A stretch of DNA of 64,000 nucleotides from a bacterium (GCA_030427205.1 JAUHXC010000003.1:124001-188000), one strand, 5' to 3'. Counted from the stretch's first letter, positions 28,260 to 37,928 are shown. Translations and numbers: made by a program. Notes: generated from the letters alone by a model not told the origin.

Positions 28260-29087
28260 GTGTCCATGCACGTCGCCCGCGCGCTCGCCTGCCTCGCCAT
28301 CGTCTTCGCATCGCCGATCGCCTCGGCCCAGCCCGCGCCGGACGTCGAGCCCGCGCCGCAGTCCGTCCCAGAGCCCGCGCCGCAGTCGGCCCCAGAGCCC
28401 GCGCCGCATGCCGAGCCCGCGCCGCAGTCAGCCCCGGAGCCCGCGCCGCATGTCGAGCCCGAGCCGCCGGCGCCCGAGACCGTGGTCGGCTTGAGCCTGG
28501 GCACGGGCCTGCGCTTCAACAGCGTCGGCGCCATCGATCTGGCGGGCCTCGCCGGCTCGACCGACTACGGCGAGGCCAACGACGCCGGGCCGTTCTCGCT
28601 GGGGCTCGCCATCACGCTGGGCGTGATCGTCGACGCCTGGGAGCTGATGGGCGAGGCGGCGGTCAACTTCGGCGGGCTGAACCTCTCGGGCATCGAAGAG
28701 CGCTACTTCGACAGCGAGCCCGAGCCCATCGGCGGCACCTCGACGGCCTGGCTGTACGGCTCGGTGCGCCGGCTCTTCCGGCTGACGCCCGACGTCGAGC
28801 TGGCCGCCGGCCTGGGCGGGGGCTACCTGCTCATGGGCGCGTCATCGCCGGCCGGCGGTGGGTTCTACCGGGCGATCAGCGTCGGCCCCGAGGCGGAGAT
28901 CCGCTATCGGGTCAGCGGTGAAGGCCTCGGCGGCGGCTGGTTCGGGCTGGGTCTCGACGGACGGCTGCTGGTGCCCGTGGTCGCCGAGGTGGGATCCGGC
29001 GACGACGCGTACTTCTCGCTCGAAGGCACCGGCGATGTGAACTGGCTGGCCGGGCTCGCGGTGCACTACCGCTACGACTGGCGCTGA
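28260..29087 (+). CDS. Outer-membrane beta-barrel candidate with Pro/Ala repeat linker
   Basis: 275 aa from GTG 28260, 6 bases after GGAGG; ATG 28266 would be 12 bases away. The signal peptide ends in ASPIASA. Residues about 25-70 are EPAPQSAP/EPAPH repeats. The remainder alternates polar and hydrophobic residues in beta-strand-like runs with many Gly and aromatic residues and ends in an aromatic-rich strand (VHYRYDWR), consistent with an outer-membrane barrel whose linker faces the periplasm and may contact peptidoglycan. Divergent from the VIT/VWA gene. Confidence 0.75.
   Translation: MSMHVARALACLAIVFASPIASAQPAPDVEPAPQSVPEPAPQSAPEPAPHAEPAPQSAPEPAPHVEPEPPAPETVVGLSLGTGLRFNSVGAIDLAGLAGSTDYGEANDAGPFSLGLAITLGVIVDAWELMGEAAVNFGGLNLSGIEERYFDSEPEPIGGTSTAWLYGSVRRLFRLTPDVELAAGLGGGYLLMGASSPAGGGFYRAISVGPEAEIRYRVSGEGLGGGWFGLGLDGRLLVPVVAEVGSGDDAYFSLEGTGDVNWLAGLAVHYRYDWR
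28347..28463 (+). repeat. Pro/Ala-rich coding repeats in the beta-barrel gene
   Basis: About five copies of GAGCCCGCGCCGCA followed by variable bases encode EPAPQ/EPAPH. Copies are nearly identical at DNA level, unlike the flanking sequence, suggesting recent slippage expansion. Confidence 0.75.
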
Positions 29088-29100
29088 GGCGGGCGGTCGA

Positions 29101-30183
29101 TCAGCCGTCCAGGGTCGGGTAGTCGGTATAGCCCGCCGGGCCGGGGGTGTAGAACGTGCCGTGATCCGGCGTGGCCAGCGGCGCGCCCTTGCGCATGCGG
29201 GTCACGAGATCGGGGTTGGCGATGAAGGGCCGCCCGAACGCCACCAGCTCGCCGCGCCCCGCCTTCAGATCGGCCTCGGCCCGCGCCCGATCGTAGCCGC
29301 CGCTGAGGATCACCGCGCCGCCGAAGGCCGCGCGCATGTCGTCCTTGATCTGCTGAGGCACCGGCGGCGCGCCCATCGCCGAGTGGTCGACGATATGCAG
29401 ATAGGCCAGCCCCAGCGCGCCGAGGGCCTTGGTCAGCGCGACGAACTGCCCGTCGATGCCGTCGAAGGGCGCCAGATCATTGAAGACCCCATAGGGCGAG
29501 ACGCGGATGCCGACGCGGTCGAAGCCGATGGCCTCGCCCACCGCGCGGGCCACCTCGAGCACGAAGCGGTTGCGGTTGTCCGGGCTGCCGCCGTAGTCGT
29601 CGGTGCGCTGATTCGACTGCGGGTGCAGGAACTGGTCGAGCAGGTAGCCATTGGCCGCGTGCAGCTCGATGAGGTCGAAGCCGGCGTCGACGCCGAGCTT
29701 GGCGGCGTGCACGTACTCCGCGCGGGTCGACGCGAGGTCGTCGGCGGTCATCGCCCGCGGCGTCGGGTGATCCTTGGGCCCCTCGGCGTCGGTATACATC
29801 TGCCCCGCTGCGGCCACCGCGCTGGGCGCCACCAGCTCACCGCCGTCGGGCACGTTGAGCGGGTGGCCGATGCGGCCGACGTGCATCAGCTGCAGGGCGA
29901 TGCGACCGCCGCGGGCGTGCACCGCGTCGGTCACCCCGCGCCAGCCCTCGCGCTGGGCGTCGCTGTAGGCCCCGGGGATGCGGGGATAGCCCAACCCGTT
30001 GCGGCTCGGCGCGGTGCCCTCGGTGATGATCAGCCCCGCCCCGGCCCGGGCCCCGTAATAGTCGGCCATCAGGGTATTGGGCACGTTGTCGATGGCCCGG
30101 CTGCGGGTCATGGGCGCCATGACCACCCGGTTCTTCAGGGGGGTCGCGCCGAGGGTGAACGGGCTGTCGAGCGGGTCGGACAT
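29101..30183 (-). CDS. Old yellow enzyme family NADH:flavin oxidoreductase (NemA-like)
   Basis: 360 aa. ATG 30183 follows GAGG by about 7 bases; ATG 30195 is also in frame. FMN-dependent TIM barrel with family motifs: LKNRVVMAPMTRSRA, QLMHVGR, ELHAANGYLLDQFLHP (His and Asn bind the substrate carbonyl), NQRTDDYGGS, NRFVLEV and a C-terminal AFGRPFIANPDL phosphate-binding segment. These enzymes reduce alpha,beta-unsaturated carbonyls, N-ethylmaleimide or nitro compounds with NAD(P)H. It converges on the preceding beta-barrel gene and does not appear to share an operon. Confidence 0.93.
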   Translation of the reverse strand: MSDPLDSPFTLGATPLKNRVVMAPMTRSRAIDNVPNTLMADYYGARAGAGLIITEGTAPSRNGLGYPRIPGAYSDAQREGWRGVTDAVHARGGRIALQLMHVGRIGHPLNVPDGGELVAPSAVAAAGQMYTDAEGPKDHPTPRAMTADDLASTRAEYVHAAKLGVDAGFDLIELHAANGYLLDQFLHPQSNQRTDDYGGSPDNRNRFVLEVARAVGEAIGFDRVGIRVSPYGVFNDLAPFDGIDGQFVALTKALGALGLAYLHIVDHSAMGAPPVPQQIKDDMRAAFGGAVILSGGYDRARAEADLKAGRGELVAFGRPFIANPDLVTRMRKGAPLATPDHGTFYTPGPAGYTDYPTLDG

Positions 30184-30240
30184 CGGGATCCTCATGGCAT
30201 CGTCGGTGTATCCCGAGGTTCGCTGGCGGGCCGCGCCCCG

Positions 30241-31254
30241 TTACGGGGTCGTGGTGGAATCGCCCGCGGTCGCGGGCGGCACCAGCTGATCGACCGCGGG
30301 GCGATGCAGGCTGCGCGGGTAGAGAACCCGGAAGCGGTCGGCCTCACGCTGCGCCGCGTCGAGCTGGCCCGCGCTCAGCAGCGCCCGGACCATCAGCAGC
30401 GCGCGCTCCTGGCCGAAGCGGCCCTTGGCGTGGCGCCGGGCGTGGCGCTCGAGGGCGGCCAGGGCTTTGTGCGGCGCGTCGGCGGCCAGGGCCGCGCGGG
30501 CCTCGGCCAACAGCTCCAGCTCCTGGCGCAGCGCGTCGTCCACCGCCGGCGGCGCGGGCTCGACCGGCTGCGGGCTTTGCGTATCTCGCGCCGGTGCGTG
30601 GCGGGGCGCGCGCGCGGCGGGCGTCGAGCGCGGCGGCGCGCGGCGGGTCGCCGGGCCGGCCGGCGCCGGCCGTGGCGCTGGCGGCGTAGCTGCGGCGGCC
30701 TCTGCAGCCGGGGGCGGCTTGTCGGCCGTATCGATCGCAGGGGGCTCGATCGGGCTCGGTTCGGCCGGGCCGGGCTCGATCGGGTCGAGTCCGGTCGTGG
30801 GTCTGGTTGTGTCGGCTGGGCTCGGCCCAACCGCTGATGGCGGCTGAAGGGCCGGGGGCGCGATCGGCGCCGCCGCCCGCGCGGAGACCTCGTCCTGGGG
30901 CGACTCGGTGGGCGCCAGGATCAACCAGGCGCCCAACGCCGTCGCGCCCGCCGCGCCGAGCACCGCCGCCACCAGCCCGCCGCCCGCCGCGCCGACCGAT
31001 ACGCTCGCCGACGCGCCCGCCGCCGCCGCTCCGAGGGCGCCGGCGCCGCCGGACGACGCGCCGGCGGCCGCGCCGAGCCCCGCGCCGGGCTCGACCAGCC
31101 CCATCAGATCGGGCGCCGGCGCGCCGACCGCGACGCTGGTCGCCACCCGCGCCCGCACGCGCTCGGCCGAGTCCGCCGGCGGATGGACCGCCCGCTCGGC
31201 CGCGAGCAGCTCGGCCAGCTCGCCCTGTGCGTCCCAGTCATCGTCTCGGCTCAT
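30241..31254 (-). CDS. Anti-sigma-like membrane protein paired with the ECF sigma factor
   Basis: 337 aa. ATG 31254 overlaps the sigma factor stop (ATGA) and has GAGGAGG 5 bases upstream. An acidic N-terminus (MSRDDDWDAQGELAELLAAE) is followed by one membrane helix (about 95-115, VAAVLGAAGATALGAWLIL), a long Pro/Ala/Thr-rich periplasmic linker and a helical C-terminal part (about 235-320, with ALAALERHARRHAKG) resembling a TPR-like module. No zinc-binding HxxxCxxC motif is present. Position and layout match the anti-sigma-like partner common after myxobacterial ECF genes; that function is inferred. Confidence 0.78.
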   Translation of the reverse strand: MSRDDDWDAQGELAELLAAERAVHPPADSAERVRARVATSVAVGAPAPDLMGLVEPGAGLGAAAGASSGGAGALGAAAAGASASVSVGAAGGGLVAAVLGAAGATALGAWLILAPTESPQDEVSARAAAPIAPPALQPPSAVGPSPADTTRPTTGLDPIEPGPAEPSPIEPPAIDTADKPPPAAEAAAATPPAPRPAPAGPATRRAPPRSTPAARAPRHAPARDTQSPQPVEPAPPAVDDALRQELELLAEARAALAADAPHKALAALERHARRHAKGRFGQERALLMVRALLSAGQLDAAQREADRFRVLYPRSLHRPAVDQLVPPATAGDSTTTP

Positions 31255-31781
31255 GCCGACCTCCTCAGGCGACGCACCGCCGCGGCGAATCGGGTTCGGG
31301 CCACCCGCAGCCGGGAGTACACCGTATTGAGCGGCGTACCCAGCGCCCGGGCGATCTCGGGGCACGGCATGCCGTCGAGCTCGTGCATCACGAAGACCAG
31401 CCGCCGGTCCAGATCGAGCCGGCTCAGCGCGTCGAGCACCAGCTGCTGCCGCTCGTGAAGCGCGACCAGCCGCTCCGGGCCCGGCGCGGGGCTCTGCTGA
31501 CGGTCGAGCCAGGCGTCCTTGCCCGTCCGCTCCCGTCGAACATGGGCCCGCCGCCGCGCGGCGCACATGACCCGAAAAGCGATGCCGCTCAACCACGGCT
31601 CCAGCGGCCGGTCGGCGTCGTAATCCGCCAGCCGGCGATGCACCACCAGGAAGACGTCGTGGGCTTGATCCTCGATGTCCTGCTCGGCGACCCCCAGCCG
31701 GCGCAGCGTGCGCCAGACATGGGCGTAGCCCCGGGCGTAGACCTCGTCGAACGTGGGCGGAGCGGCGGCGGCAGCGTGCAT
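31251..31781 (-). CDS. ECF-family RNA polymerase sigma factor
   Basis: 176 aa from ATG 31781; an upstream TTG at 31808 is less likely. Region 2 is visible as YAHVWRTLRRLGV ... IEDQAHDVFLVVHRRL and LEPWLSGIAFRVMCAARRR. Region 4 ends with DGMPCPEIARALGTPLNTVY and SRLRVARTRF, the helix-turn-helix that recognises the -35 element. Length fits minimal ECF factors. It is the middle gene of a three-gene minus-strand group (envelope protein, sigma, anti-sigma-like membrane protein). The regulon and signal are not shown by the sequence. Confidence 0.93.
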   Translation of the reverse strand: MHAAAAAPPTFDEVYARGYAHVWRTLRRLGVAEQDIEDQAHDVFLVVHRRLADYDADRPLEPWLSGIAFRVMCAARRRAHVRRERTGKDAWLDRQQSPAPGPERLVALHERQQLVLDALSRLDLDRRLVFVMHELDGMPCPEIARALGTPLNTVYSRLRVARTRFAAAVRRLRRSA

Positions 31782-31829
31782 CGGGTTTATTGCTCGCGGT
31801 GGCGGCAATCCGTCATGAAAAAATCGGCC

Positions 31830-32921
31830 TCAGAAGATCCAGACGGCGCCGAGCAGCCCGTCGAGCGCCAGCGGCGCGCTCTGCCAGGCCACCCGCTCGT
31901 CGACCCGCAGCGTCGTGCGCCACAGCGGCGCCCGCAGATCGAGGCCCGCCGCCAACCTCAGCGCGGGCAGCGGCGGCAGCGGCCACTCGACGCGACCGCG
32001 CACCCCCAGCGCCGCCACGGCCAGGGTCGCCTCCCGGCCCCCCGGCAGGCCCGACGAGCCCACCTGCTGGGCGCCGACGAGGGCCGTCACGCAGCCGGCG
32101 TAGCGTCCGTCGCGGCCCATGTGCAGGCAGCCGGCCCCCTCGACGGCGATCAGATCGGCGACGACCGCGCCGGCCACCGCCTCGTCGGCGACCCCCGCGG
32201 AGAAGTCGGCGCTCGAGGGCAGCGTGACCCGCAGCGCCAGCTCGCCGCCCCACGGGCCCGCGCGGCCCACGAGACCCGCGTGCAGCTGGCCGGCGATGCC
32301 CGGCGTCGCGCCGAAAGAGCCGCCGCCGGCGAGGATCAGCCCGACGCCCGACTCGATACGCTCGATCGGCGCCTCGGGCGTGGGCGGCGGCTCTACAGGT
32401 GGCTCTGCGGGCGGCGGCGGCGCTGCGGGCGGCGGCGGCGCTGCGGGCGGCTCTGCGGGCGGTGGCTGGGCCGGCTCGGGGGGCGGCTCGTCGGGCCGGG
32501 TGGGCGCCGGGGTCGGTTCGTCGGGCCGGGTAGGCGCTGGAGCCGGGGGCAGCAGCAGATCCAGCCGCCCCGGCTCTACGATCAGCGCGATGTTCATCAC
32601 CGTCGCCGCTGCGATCGCGTCCCAGTCGGCCACCGGGCTTTCGAAGCGGCGCGCGCCCACCACCGCGCCGCCCTCGCGCAGCTCCAGCCCCGTCGCGACC
32701 CCGGCGCCGTGGGCCGCGAACCGCACGGTGATCCGCCGCGCCGCGTCGGCCGCGACGGCGTCGTAGCCCAGCACGGCCTCCAGGCGCGCCTGCAGCGCCG
32801 CCGCGGCGGGGCAGCGCGCGAGGCCGCACGTCACCTCCAGCGAGATCGGTCGGGCGCCGAGCGGCAGCGTGAAGAGCGTGCCCGCGAGCCACAGAGCGAG
32901 GAGCGACATGGCGTGCAGCAT
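31830..32921 (-). CDS. Exported protein with proline-rich linker and beta-rich C-terminus
   Basis: 363 aa from ATG 32921; ATG 32909 gives an equally plausible signal peptide (MSLLALWLAGTLFTLPLGA). Residues about 25-125 form a compact domain with two cysteines (TCGLARC), followed by a Pro/Ala/Glu-rich linker (about 130-185, APTRPDEP repeated) and a C-terminal 170-residue beta-strand-like region with alternating Gly and aromatics ending in VWIF, typical of an outer-membrane barrel. A 48-bp gap separates it from the ECF gene, so it may be the envelope sensor or output of that regulatory unit. Confidence 0.75.
   Translation of the reverse strand: MLHAMSLLALWLAGTLFTLPLGARPISLEVTCGLARCPAAAALQARLEAVLGYDAVAADAARRITVRFAAHGAGVATGLELREGGAVVGARRFESPVADWDAIAAATVMNIALIVEPGRLDLLLPPAPAPTRPDEPTPAPTRPDEPPPEPAQPPPAEPPAAPPPPAAPPPPAEPPVEPPPTPEAPIERIESGVGLILAGGGSFGATPGIAGQLHAGLVGRAGPWGGELALRVTLPSSADFSAGVADEAVAGAVVADLIAVEGAGCLHMGRDGRYAGCVTALVGAQQVGSSGLPGGREATLAVAALGVRGRVEWPLPPLPALRLAAGLDLRAPLWRTTLRVDERVAWQSAPLALDGLLGAVWIF
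32401..32550 (-). repeat. Proline-rich coding repeats in the exported protein gene
   Basis: Two short tandem families occur: GGCGGCGGCGCTGCG-type units encoding PPPPAAP, and a duplicated TCGTCGGGCCGGGTRGGCGC unit encoding APTRPDEP. Copies are nearly identical, consistent with slippage in a linker. Confidence 0.65.
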
Positions 32922-32954
32922 ACCCGACAGCGGCCGGGGTGATGCCGCTCGGTC

Positions 32955-34019
32955 TCAGCGCGGGACGCAGCCCGGCTCGCCCAGCGTGCAGCTGTAGGGG
33001 TCCATGTTGCGGATGATCTGCATCATGGTCTCGTGGTTGGCCTGATTCATCTCGCCGACCGTCTTGGTGTAGGTCGCGCAGCTGGCCGCGTCGTGGCGAC
33101 CGTCGGCGCAGCGGGTCGCGATCTGCAGCCGCATGCGCTCCTGACGGGCCTGAACCGTGGCCATGTCCCAGTCGTTATTGAGAAATTGCAGCGTCTGCTG
33201 CCAGCCGGCCGTCGTCTGCCCGCAGTTGGCCCCGGTGGGCAGCACCAGCGTGCCGTCGGCCCGGCAGCCGATGAGGTGCAGCAGGTTGGCGAAGGCGCCG
33301 TAGATGCCGAGCAGCTGCACCTCGGTCGGGTTGAGCTGGCGCAGGCCGAGCGCCACCTCGGCCGGCGTGCGCTTCTCGAGGGTATCGACGAGATAGTCCA
33401 GGGTGGGCTTGTTCGAGCGGGCGTAGGCCGCCGGGATCTGCAGCCGGCCGGACGCCTTGCCCGCAGGCGCGGGGCCGGCGGGCGCCTTGCCCGCCTGGCC
33501 GACGGGCGCTTGGGGCGCGTCCGCCTGCCCGGAGAGGACCTTGAGCAACAGCTGCGGCCCGCCCAGCTCGGCGTAGCGCGCGGTGGGCGCCGCGAAGACC
33601 GCCACCACCCCCACGCCCGAGGCCACATCGGCCCGCTGAATCAGCGTCATCTTCGCCGGGATGCCCTGGATCGGGCCGGTCCACTCGGTCATCAACGAGC
33701 CGTCCGCCGCCTGCTGTTGACCCGTCTGCTGGCGGGTCGGCATCGCGGTCTGCAGCAGCTGCCCCGCGAAGATGTTCACCGTCTGCGCATTGCCCTGAAG
33801 CGGCACGGTGAACAGCGTCACCGAGGGGCTGTCGGCGGCGCCGGCGCGCTCCTCGATCTGGATCGTCGGCATCGGCTGCGCCGCCTGCTGCACGCTCCAG
33901 CCGCTGGGGATCGCCAGACGGGCGCCGGCGATCTCCCGCACCTCGAAGCCCGGCGCGGCCAGCGCGCCCGTCGTCAGCAGCACCGTGCCCGCGAGGGCGC
34001 ACATCAGCCGTCGATTCAT
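32955..34019 (-). CDS. Exported protein of unknown function
   Basis: 354 aa. ATG 34019 has GGAG 8 bases upstream and a signal peptide (MCALAGTVLLTTGALA). The N-terminal domain (about 22-180) shows features of a stress or secretion accessory domain (IAGARLAIPSGWSVQQ ... ADGSLMTEWTGPIQGIPAKM) and is followed by a Gly/Pro/Ala linker. A C-terminal helical domain contains three conserved-looking Cys pairs (CRAD...NCGQT; RCADGRHDAASC; SCTLGEPGC), presumably disulfides in the periplasm. I do not recognise the family. Confidence 0.75.
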   Translation of the reverse strand: MNRRLMCALAGTVLLTTGALAAPGFEVREIAGARLAIPSGWSVQQAAQPMPTIQIEERAGAADSPSVTLFTVPLQGNAQTVNIFAGQLLQTAMPTRQQTGQQQAADGSLMTEWTGPIQGIPAKMTLIQRADVASGVGVVAVFAAPTARYAELGGPQLLLKVLSGQADAPQAPVGQAGKAPAGPAPAGKASGRLQIPAAYARSNKPTLDYLVDTLEKRTPAEVALGLRQLNPTEVQLLGIYGAFANLLHLIGCRADGTLVLPTGANCGQTTAGWQQTLQFLNNDWDMATVQARQERMRLQIATRCADGRHDAASCATYTKTVGEMNQANHETMMQIIRNMDPYSCTLGEPGCVPR

Positions 34020-34198
34020 CGGTCGTCTCCCTGGCCGGTGGCCGGTCTCCGACGACCACGATAGGCGGCGCTCGGGCGGCGCACAAGCAGCGGCGGCCGG
34101 CGGCGGGGGGCGGCGCAGGCCGCGAGCCGATCGGCCCGAAGTTGGACCGGTCGCATGGGCGCCCCTAAGCTGGGGGCCGACGGAGGATGACCGCGCAC

Positions 34199-36517
34199 AT
34201 GCCGCCCAGACCGCTCGCGCTGCGCCGGGCGCAGCATACATTGACCGACCTGTACGGCTACCGCGGCTTCGGCTGCCTGCCCGAGATCGAAGAGCCGCAT
34301 TGCGTCGCGCTCGTCGACGGCCGGCCTGCGGTGCTGGTGTGGTGGGCCGAGGGCGTCGACGAGCCGCGCAAGCTGATGCTGCACACCGCCGCGCTGCTCG
34401 GCGACCGCGACGACGTGGGCTTCATCTGGGCGGTCAATACCGGCGCGGCCGGTGACGGTCTGCCGATGCGGGTTGGCCCGGATGGGGTGATGGCCATCGA
34501 GCGCCTGCCCGACGCCGACGCCTTCCGGGCGACCCCGATCCATACCCCGCTCGACGGCGTCGACTGGTCCCGGCTGCAGGACGCCTACGGGTCGGCGACG
34601 GTCACCCGCGACCACCTCGAGACGCTGCTGACCGCTGCCGATCCCGCCGAGCGGGCCGACGCGGTCTACCGGCTGTACCTCGGCTTGTGCCATCAGGCGG
34701 TGAGCCTGTCGCAGGCCACCGCGCCGGCGATCCCGTTCCTCATCAGCGCCGGCGAGCGGACCGACGCCGTCGACGTGCTGCAGCTGCTGACCGACATCGC
34801 CGAGCTCGCCGGGCTGCCCCTCGACGACGTGCCCGACGAAGAGGCCGCCTGGAGCCGCCGCTGCGCGATGATGCTGGGCGCGGGCGCCGAGCGCATCGCC
34901 GCCTGGGTCCGCGGCGCGAAGGGCAACCTGCGCCGGGCCGCGGCGCTGCGGCTGGCCCTGGCGGTGCGGCGGGTGGCCCCCGGCTCGGCCCGGGCGCTCG
35001 ATACGGTGCTCGACCGGGCCCGGGTCGACCCGGCCCCGACCATGCGCCTGCTGGCGGTGCGCGCGCTGTCCGCCGACGGCGAGCGGCAGCGGCTGCGCGC
35101 CGCGCTGGACGATCCCGAGCTGAAGGTGCGCGCTTTCGCCGCGCTGCCGCTGCTCAAGGATCCCGACGACGATCTGCGGGCGCGGGCGTGGGACGCGGTG
35201 CACGAAGCGCTGGCCGACCTCGAGCGGGTCGAGCGCTGGATCGATCCCCCGGAAGACGAAGAGGACGCGCCCGATCTGGCTGCGCCGGTCGAGGTGCTCG
35301 AGGCGGTCGCCGCCGCCGGCCGCCCGCTGGCCGAACGGGTGCTCGATCGGCTCATCGACCTGCTGGCCACCGAGAAGGAGGGCACCCGCCTGGGACCCAT
35401 CGTGCGGGTCTTCTGGCCCGACCGCCGCGTGCCCGCCGCCGACGCGGTCGACGTCGCCCAGGCGGCGGCGCTGGCGGCGCTGGCCCGCAACCGCCGCTTC
35501 TGGCGCAAGGGCGACCGCCACGTATTGCCGGCGCCGTTCGACGCCGAGACCGAATGGCGCGAGTTTCGCGACCGCATCGCCGAGCTGCCGGCGCTGGCCG
35601 AGCTGCCGCCGGAGCGCGCCGCCGTCGACTTCGGCGAGCGGCCGCCCGACGAGCTGGCCGACGAGATCGTGCGCGACGTGGTCACCGGCGCCGACGGCGA
35701 TCTGGCTCAGATGGGGGCGCACATCACCCGGCTGCGGCTGGGGCCCGAGCTGTGCGACGCGGTGCTCGAGACGCTGTGCGCCGCCTGCATCCGGCTGGAA
35801 GAGCTCGAGCTCGATCGCCCGCGCATCGCCCGGCTCACCCCGCTGGCCGGGCTCAAGCGCCTGCGCGTGCTGCGCCTGATCGGCCTGGAGCATCTCGAGA
35901 GCCCCGACCCGCTCGCGCCGCTGGCCGAGGCCAAGTTCCTGCGCCAGCTGACCCTGATCGATCCCGGCTTCGGTCAGTCGGCGCTGCGCCCGCTGGCCCG
36001 GCTGCCGCGCCTGGCGCAGCTGTCGATCGTCCGCATGGAGATGCTCGGCGGCGGGCTGGCGGCGCTGGGGCCGGCGCCGCGACTCAAGGAGCTCTCGCTC
36101 TCGGGTCCGCTGCCTTCGGCCGCGTGGCGCGCGCTGCCGGCGCTGGAGCGGCTGCGGATCTTGCGGCTGTGCGAGCTGACCGTGCCCCGGGCCGGCCTCG
36201 CCGGCTGGGGTGGCTCGGCCCTCGAGCGGCTGACCTTCGACGGCTGCGTGGTGCCGCCCGGCGCGCTCTCCGACCTGCCGACGCTGCCCACGCTGCGGCG
36301 GGTGGTCTTCTTCGGCTGCGCGGTGCACGACGCCGAGCTGGCGGCGCTGGCCCGACTGCCGCGGCTGTCCGATGTCGAGGTGGTGCGCACGCCGCTGGGG
36401 GCGGGCGCGGTCGAGGTGCTGGCCGGCATCGGCACCCACATCCGGCTGTCGCTGGTCGAGACCGGGCTCTCCGAGACGGCCATCCGCGATCTGCGGCGAC
36501 GGCGACGGGCCCGCTGA
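34199..36517 (+). CDS. HEAT-like and leucine-rich repeat protein
   Basis: 772 aa from ATG 34199 (GGAGG 12 bases upstream); ATG 34187 is in frame but touches the same ribosome site. Residues 1-110 look like a compact alpha/beta domain ([17 protein letters not shown]). Helical HEAT-like repeats follow ([45 protein letters not shown]), and about 510-765 are leucine-rich repeats ([47 protein letters not shown]). No signal peptide or membrane segment is seen, so it is probably a cytosolic scaffold for protein interactions. The last codons form a GCCCGC-TGA-GCGGGC hairpin around the stop. Confidence 0.82.
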   Translation: MPPRPLALRRAQHTLTDLYGYRGFGCLPEIEEPHCVALVDGRPAVLVWWAEGVDEPRKLMLHTAALLGDRDDVGFIWAVNTGAAGDGLPMRVGPDGVMAIERLPDADAFRATPIHTPLDGVDWSRLQDAYGSATVTRDHLETLLTAADPAERADAVYRLYLGLCHQAVSLSQATAPAIPFLISAGERTDAVDVLQLLTDIAELAGLPLDDVPDEEAAWSRRCAMMLGAGAERIAAWVRGAKGNLRRAAALRLALAVRRVAPGSARALDTVLDRARVDPAPTMRLLAVRALSADGERQRLRAALDDPELKVRAFAALPLLKDPDDDLRARAWDAVHEALADLERVERWIDPPEDEEDAPDLAAPVEVLEAVAAAGRPLAERVLDRLIDLLATEKEGTRLGPIVRVFWPDRRVPAADAVDVAQAAALAALARNRRFWRKGDRHVLPAPFDAETEWREFRDRIAELPALAELPPERAAVDFGERPPDELADEIVRDVVTGADGDLAQMGAHITRLRLGPELCDAVLETLCAACIRLEELELDRPRIARLTPLAGLKRLRVLRLIGLEHLESPDPLAPLAEAKFLRQLTLIDPGFGQSALRPLARLPRLAQLSIVRMEMLGGGLAALGPAPRLKELSLSGPLPSAAWRALPALERLRILRLCELTVPRAGLAGWGGSALERLTFDGCVVPPGALSDLPTLPTLRRVVFFGCAVHDAELAALARLPRLSDVEVVRTPLGAGAVEVLAGIGTHIRLSLVETGLSETAIRDLRRRRRAR

Positions 36518-36544
36518 GCGGGCTGCTGTCCGCTGGCCGAGGCC

Positions 36545-37315
36545 TCAGGGCGTCGGGATGTGCACCACCACCCGCTTCGCCTGCTCGCTCGACGCGTCGG
36601 AGATCACCGCGACCAGACCCGGGGTCTTCGTGGTGAACCAGACGTCGGTCAGCTTGAACTGCGCGCCCTCGTAGCTCGGCGCCTCGGCGAACTGCTTGGC
36701 CGCGCCATTGGCCGGGCCGGCGAAGACCGCGCCGTCGCGGAAGGTGACCTTGAACGGCTTGCCCGCCGGGAAGGCGATCACCTCGCGCACCTTGCGCCGA
36801 AAGCCGCCGGCCCCCATCTCGAGGTCGGCGCCCGACTGGCAGGCGAGCAGCTGCTTCGCGGCGATCGCGCCGTTGATCGCCTCGAGGTGCTCGCCGATCT
36901 CCAGCTCGAGGCCGTCGCCGAACATCTCGTCCTCAGCCTCTTCGTCGGGCGCCATGCGGCCGATCTCCTCGATCGGCAGCCCGTGGTCGGCGGCGGGCCC
37001 GACGGTCATCGTGCGCACGACCCGGGTCGGCCCCTTCTCGCCGGCTTCCCGCTCTTCGAGGTTGACGAAGACCGCCCCGCCGTCGGGCATGAAGCCCAGG
37101 CAGCGGGTCTCGGTCAGCTCGCCGGCCGTCACCGACGCCGCTGGCTTCGGCGCGCCGGGCGCGGGGGGCAGCCCGCCGGTCTGGGCCGGCGTCTCCACCA
37201 CGTCGTCTTCGGCGAGCAGATCGGCCTGACCGGCCACCGCCCCCGACTGCTTGCCGCCACAGGCCGCGAGCGCGAGCATGCCGGCCGCGGCCAGACTCAA
37301 TCGGATCATGCGCAT
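36545..37315 (-). CDS. Lipoprotein of unknown function
   Basis: 256 aa. ATG 37315 follows GGAGG by 6 bases; the lipobox is ALAAC at residues 15-19. The mature part is acidic, with a Pro/Ala linker, a segment containing two cysteines (RCLGFMPDG ... LLACQSG) and a C-terminal beta-rich region ending in RVVVHIPTP. No recognised domain. It converges on the HEAT/LRR gene with a 27-bp gap. Confidence 0.75.
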   Translation of the reverse strand: MRMIRLSLAAAGMLALAACGGKQSGAVAGQADLLAEDDVVETPAQTGGLPPAPGAPKPAASVTAGELTETRCLGFMPDGGAVFVNLEEREAGEKGPTRVVRTMTVGPAADHGLPIEEIGRMAPDEEAEDEMFGDGLELEIGEHLEAINGAIAAKQLLACQSGADLEMGAGGFRRKVREVIAFPAGKPFKVTFRDGAVFAGPANGAAKQFAEAPSYEGAQFKLTDVWFTTKTPGLVAVISDASSEQAKRVVVHIPTP

Positions 37316-37553
37316 GGTCTCCCTCCGTCCGTGACGGCACCCTCGCCCGAGCGGGCCGCGGGCGCAAGTCTGTCGGAACGCCGGGGCGCCGAGGCGAGGC
37401 ATGCCGCCCCGATCGGCCGCCCGTCGGCGGATCGAGCGGGGCGCGACGGGGCGAGATGTGGAGCCGTCGCCGCGTCGAACGCCGCTGTCCGGGGCTGGCA
37501 CGGACCGTGAATAAGACCCGGGGCGCATACAGCCACCCACTGGAGAAATCACC

Positions 37554-37901
37554 ATGCGTCCCATGCTGTACCCCGCGCTCGCCGCCCTGTCCGCCGCCGC
37601 TCTCGCCACCGCCCTGACCGGCTGCGGCGCCGCCGAAGACGCCGTCGAAGACGTCCGCTCGTGGGAGGCCTGCGACGACTACTGCGATCGCAAGTTCGAC
37701 TGCGCCGACGAGACCCCGACCGCCGAGGAGGACCGCGCGTGCACCGACGCGTGCATCGACGATCTGGACGACGTCTGCGACGCCGAATACCGCAGCGAGG
37801 CCATCGACACCCTCAACAGCTGCGTCGAGCAGAGCTGCGGCGACTTCTACGCCTGCTTGGTCTTCGATACCGCGCCGGCCTGCTTCGGCTTCGTCGATTG
37901 A
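37554..37901 (+). CDS. Small Cys-rich lipoprotein
   Basis: 115 aa. GGAG lies 8 bases before ATG 37554; the signal ends in a LTGC lipobox at about residue 24. The mature part is about 90 residues, strongly acidic, with about nine cysteines in CxxxC pairs (CDDYCDRKFDC, CTDACIDDLDDVC, CVEQSCGDFYAC), suggesting a compact disulfide-rich domain outside the cytoplasm. Similar short Cys-rich lipoproteins are frequent in this lineage; function unknown. Confidence 0.78.
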   Translation: MRPMLYPALAALSAAALATALTGCGAAEDAVEDVRSWEACDDYCDRKFDCADETPTAEEDRACTDACIDDLDDVCDAEYRSEAIDTLNSCVEQSCGDFYACLVFDTAPACFGFVD

Positions 37902-37928
37902 TGCCGCGCGCCGCGTCTTCGAAAGAGC

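Noticed and set aside
37490..37515. Sigma-54-like TGGCACG element upstream of the small Cys-rich lipoprotein
   Set aside because: The -24 half matches, but the -12 half (GTGA) lacks the required GC.
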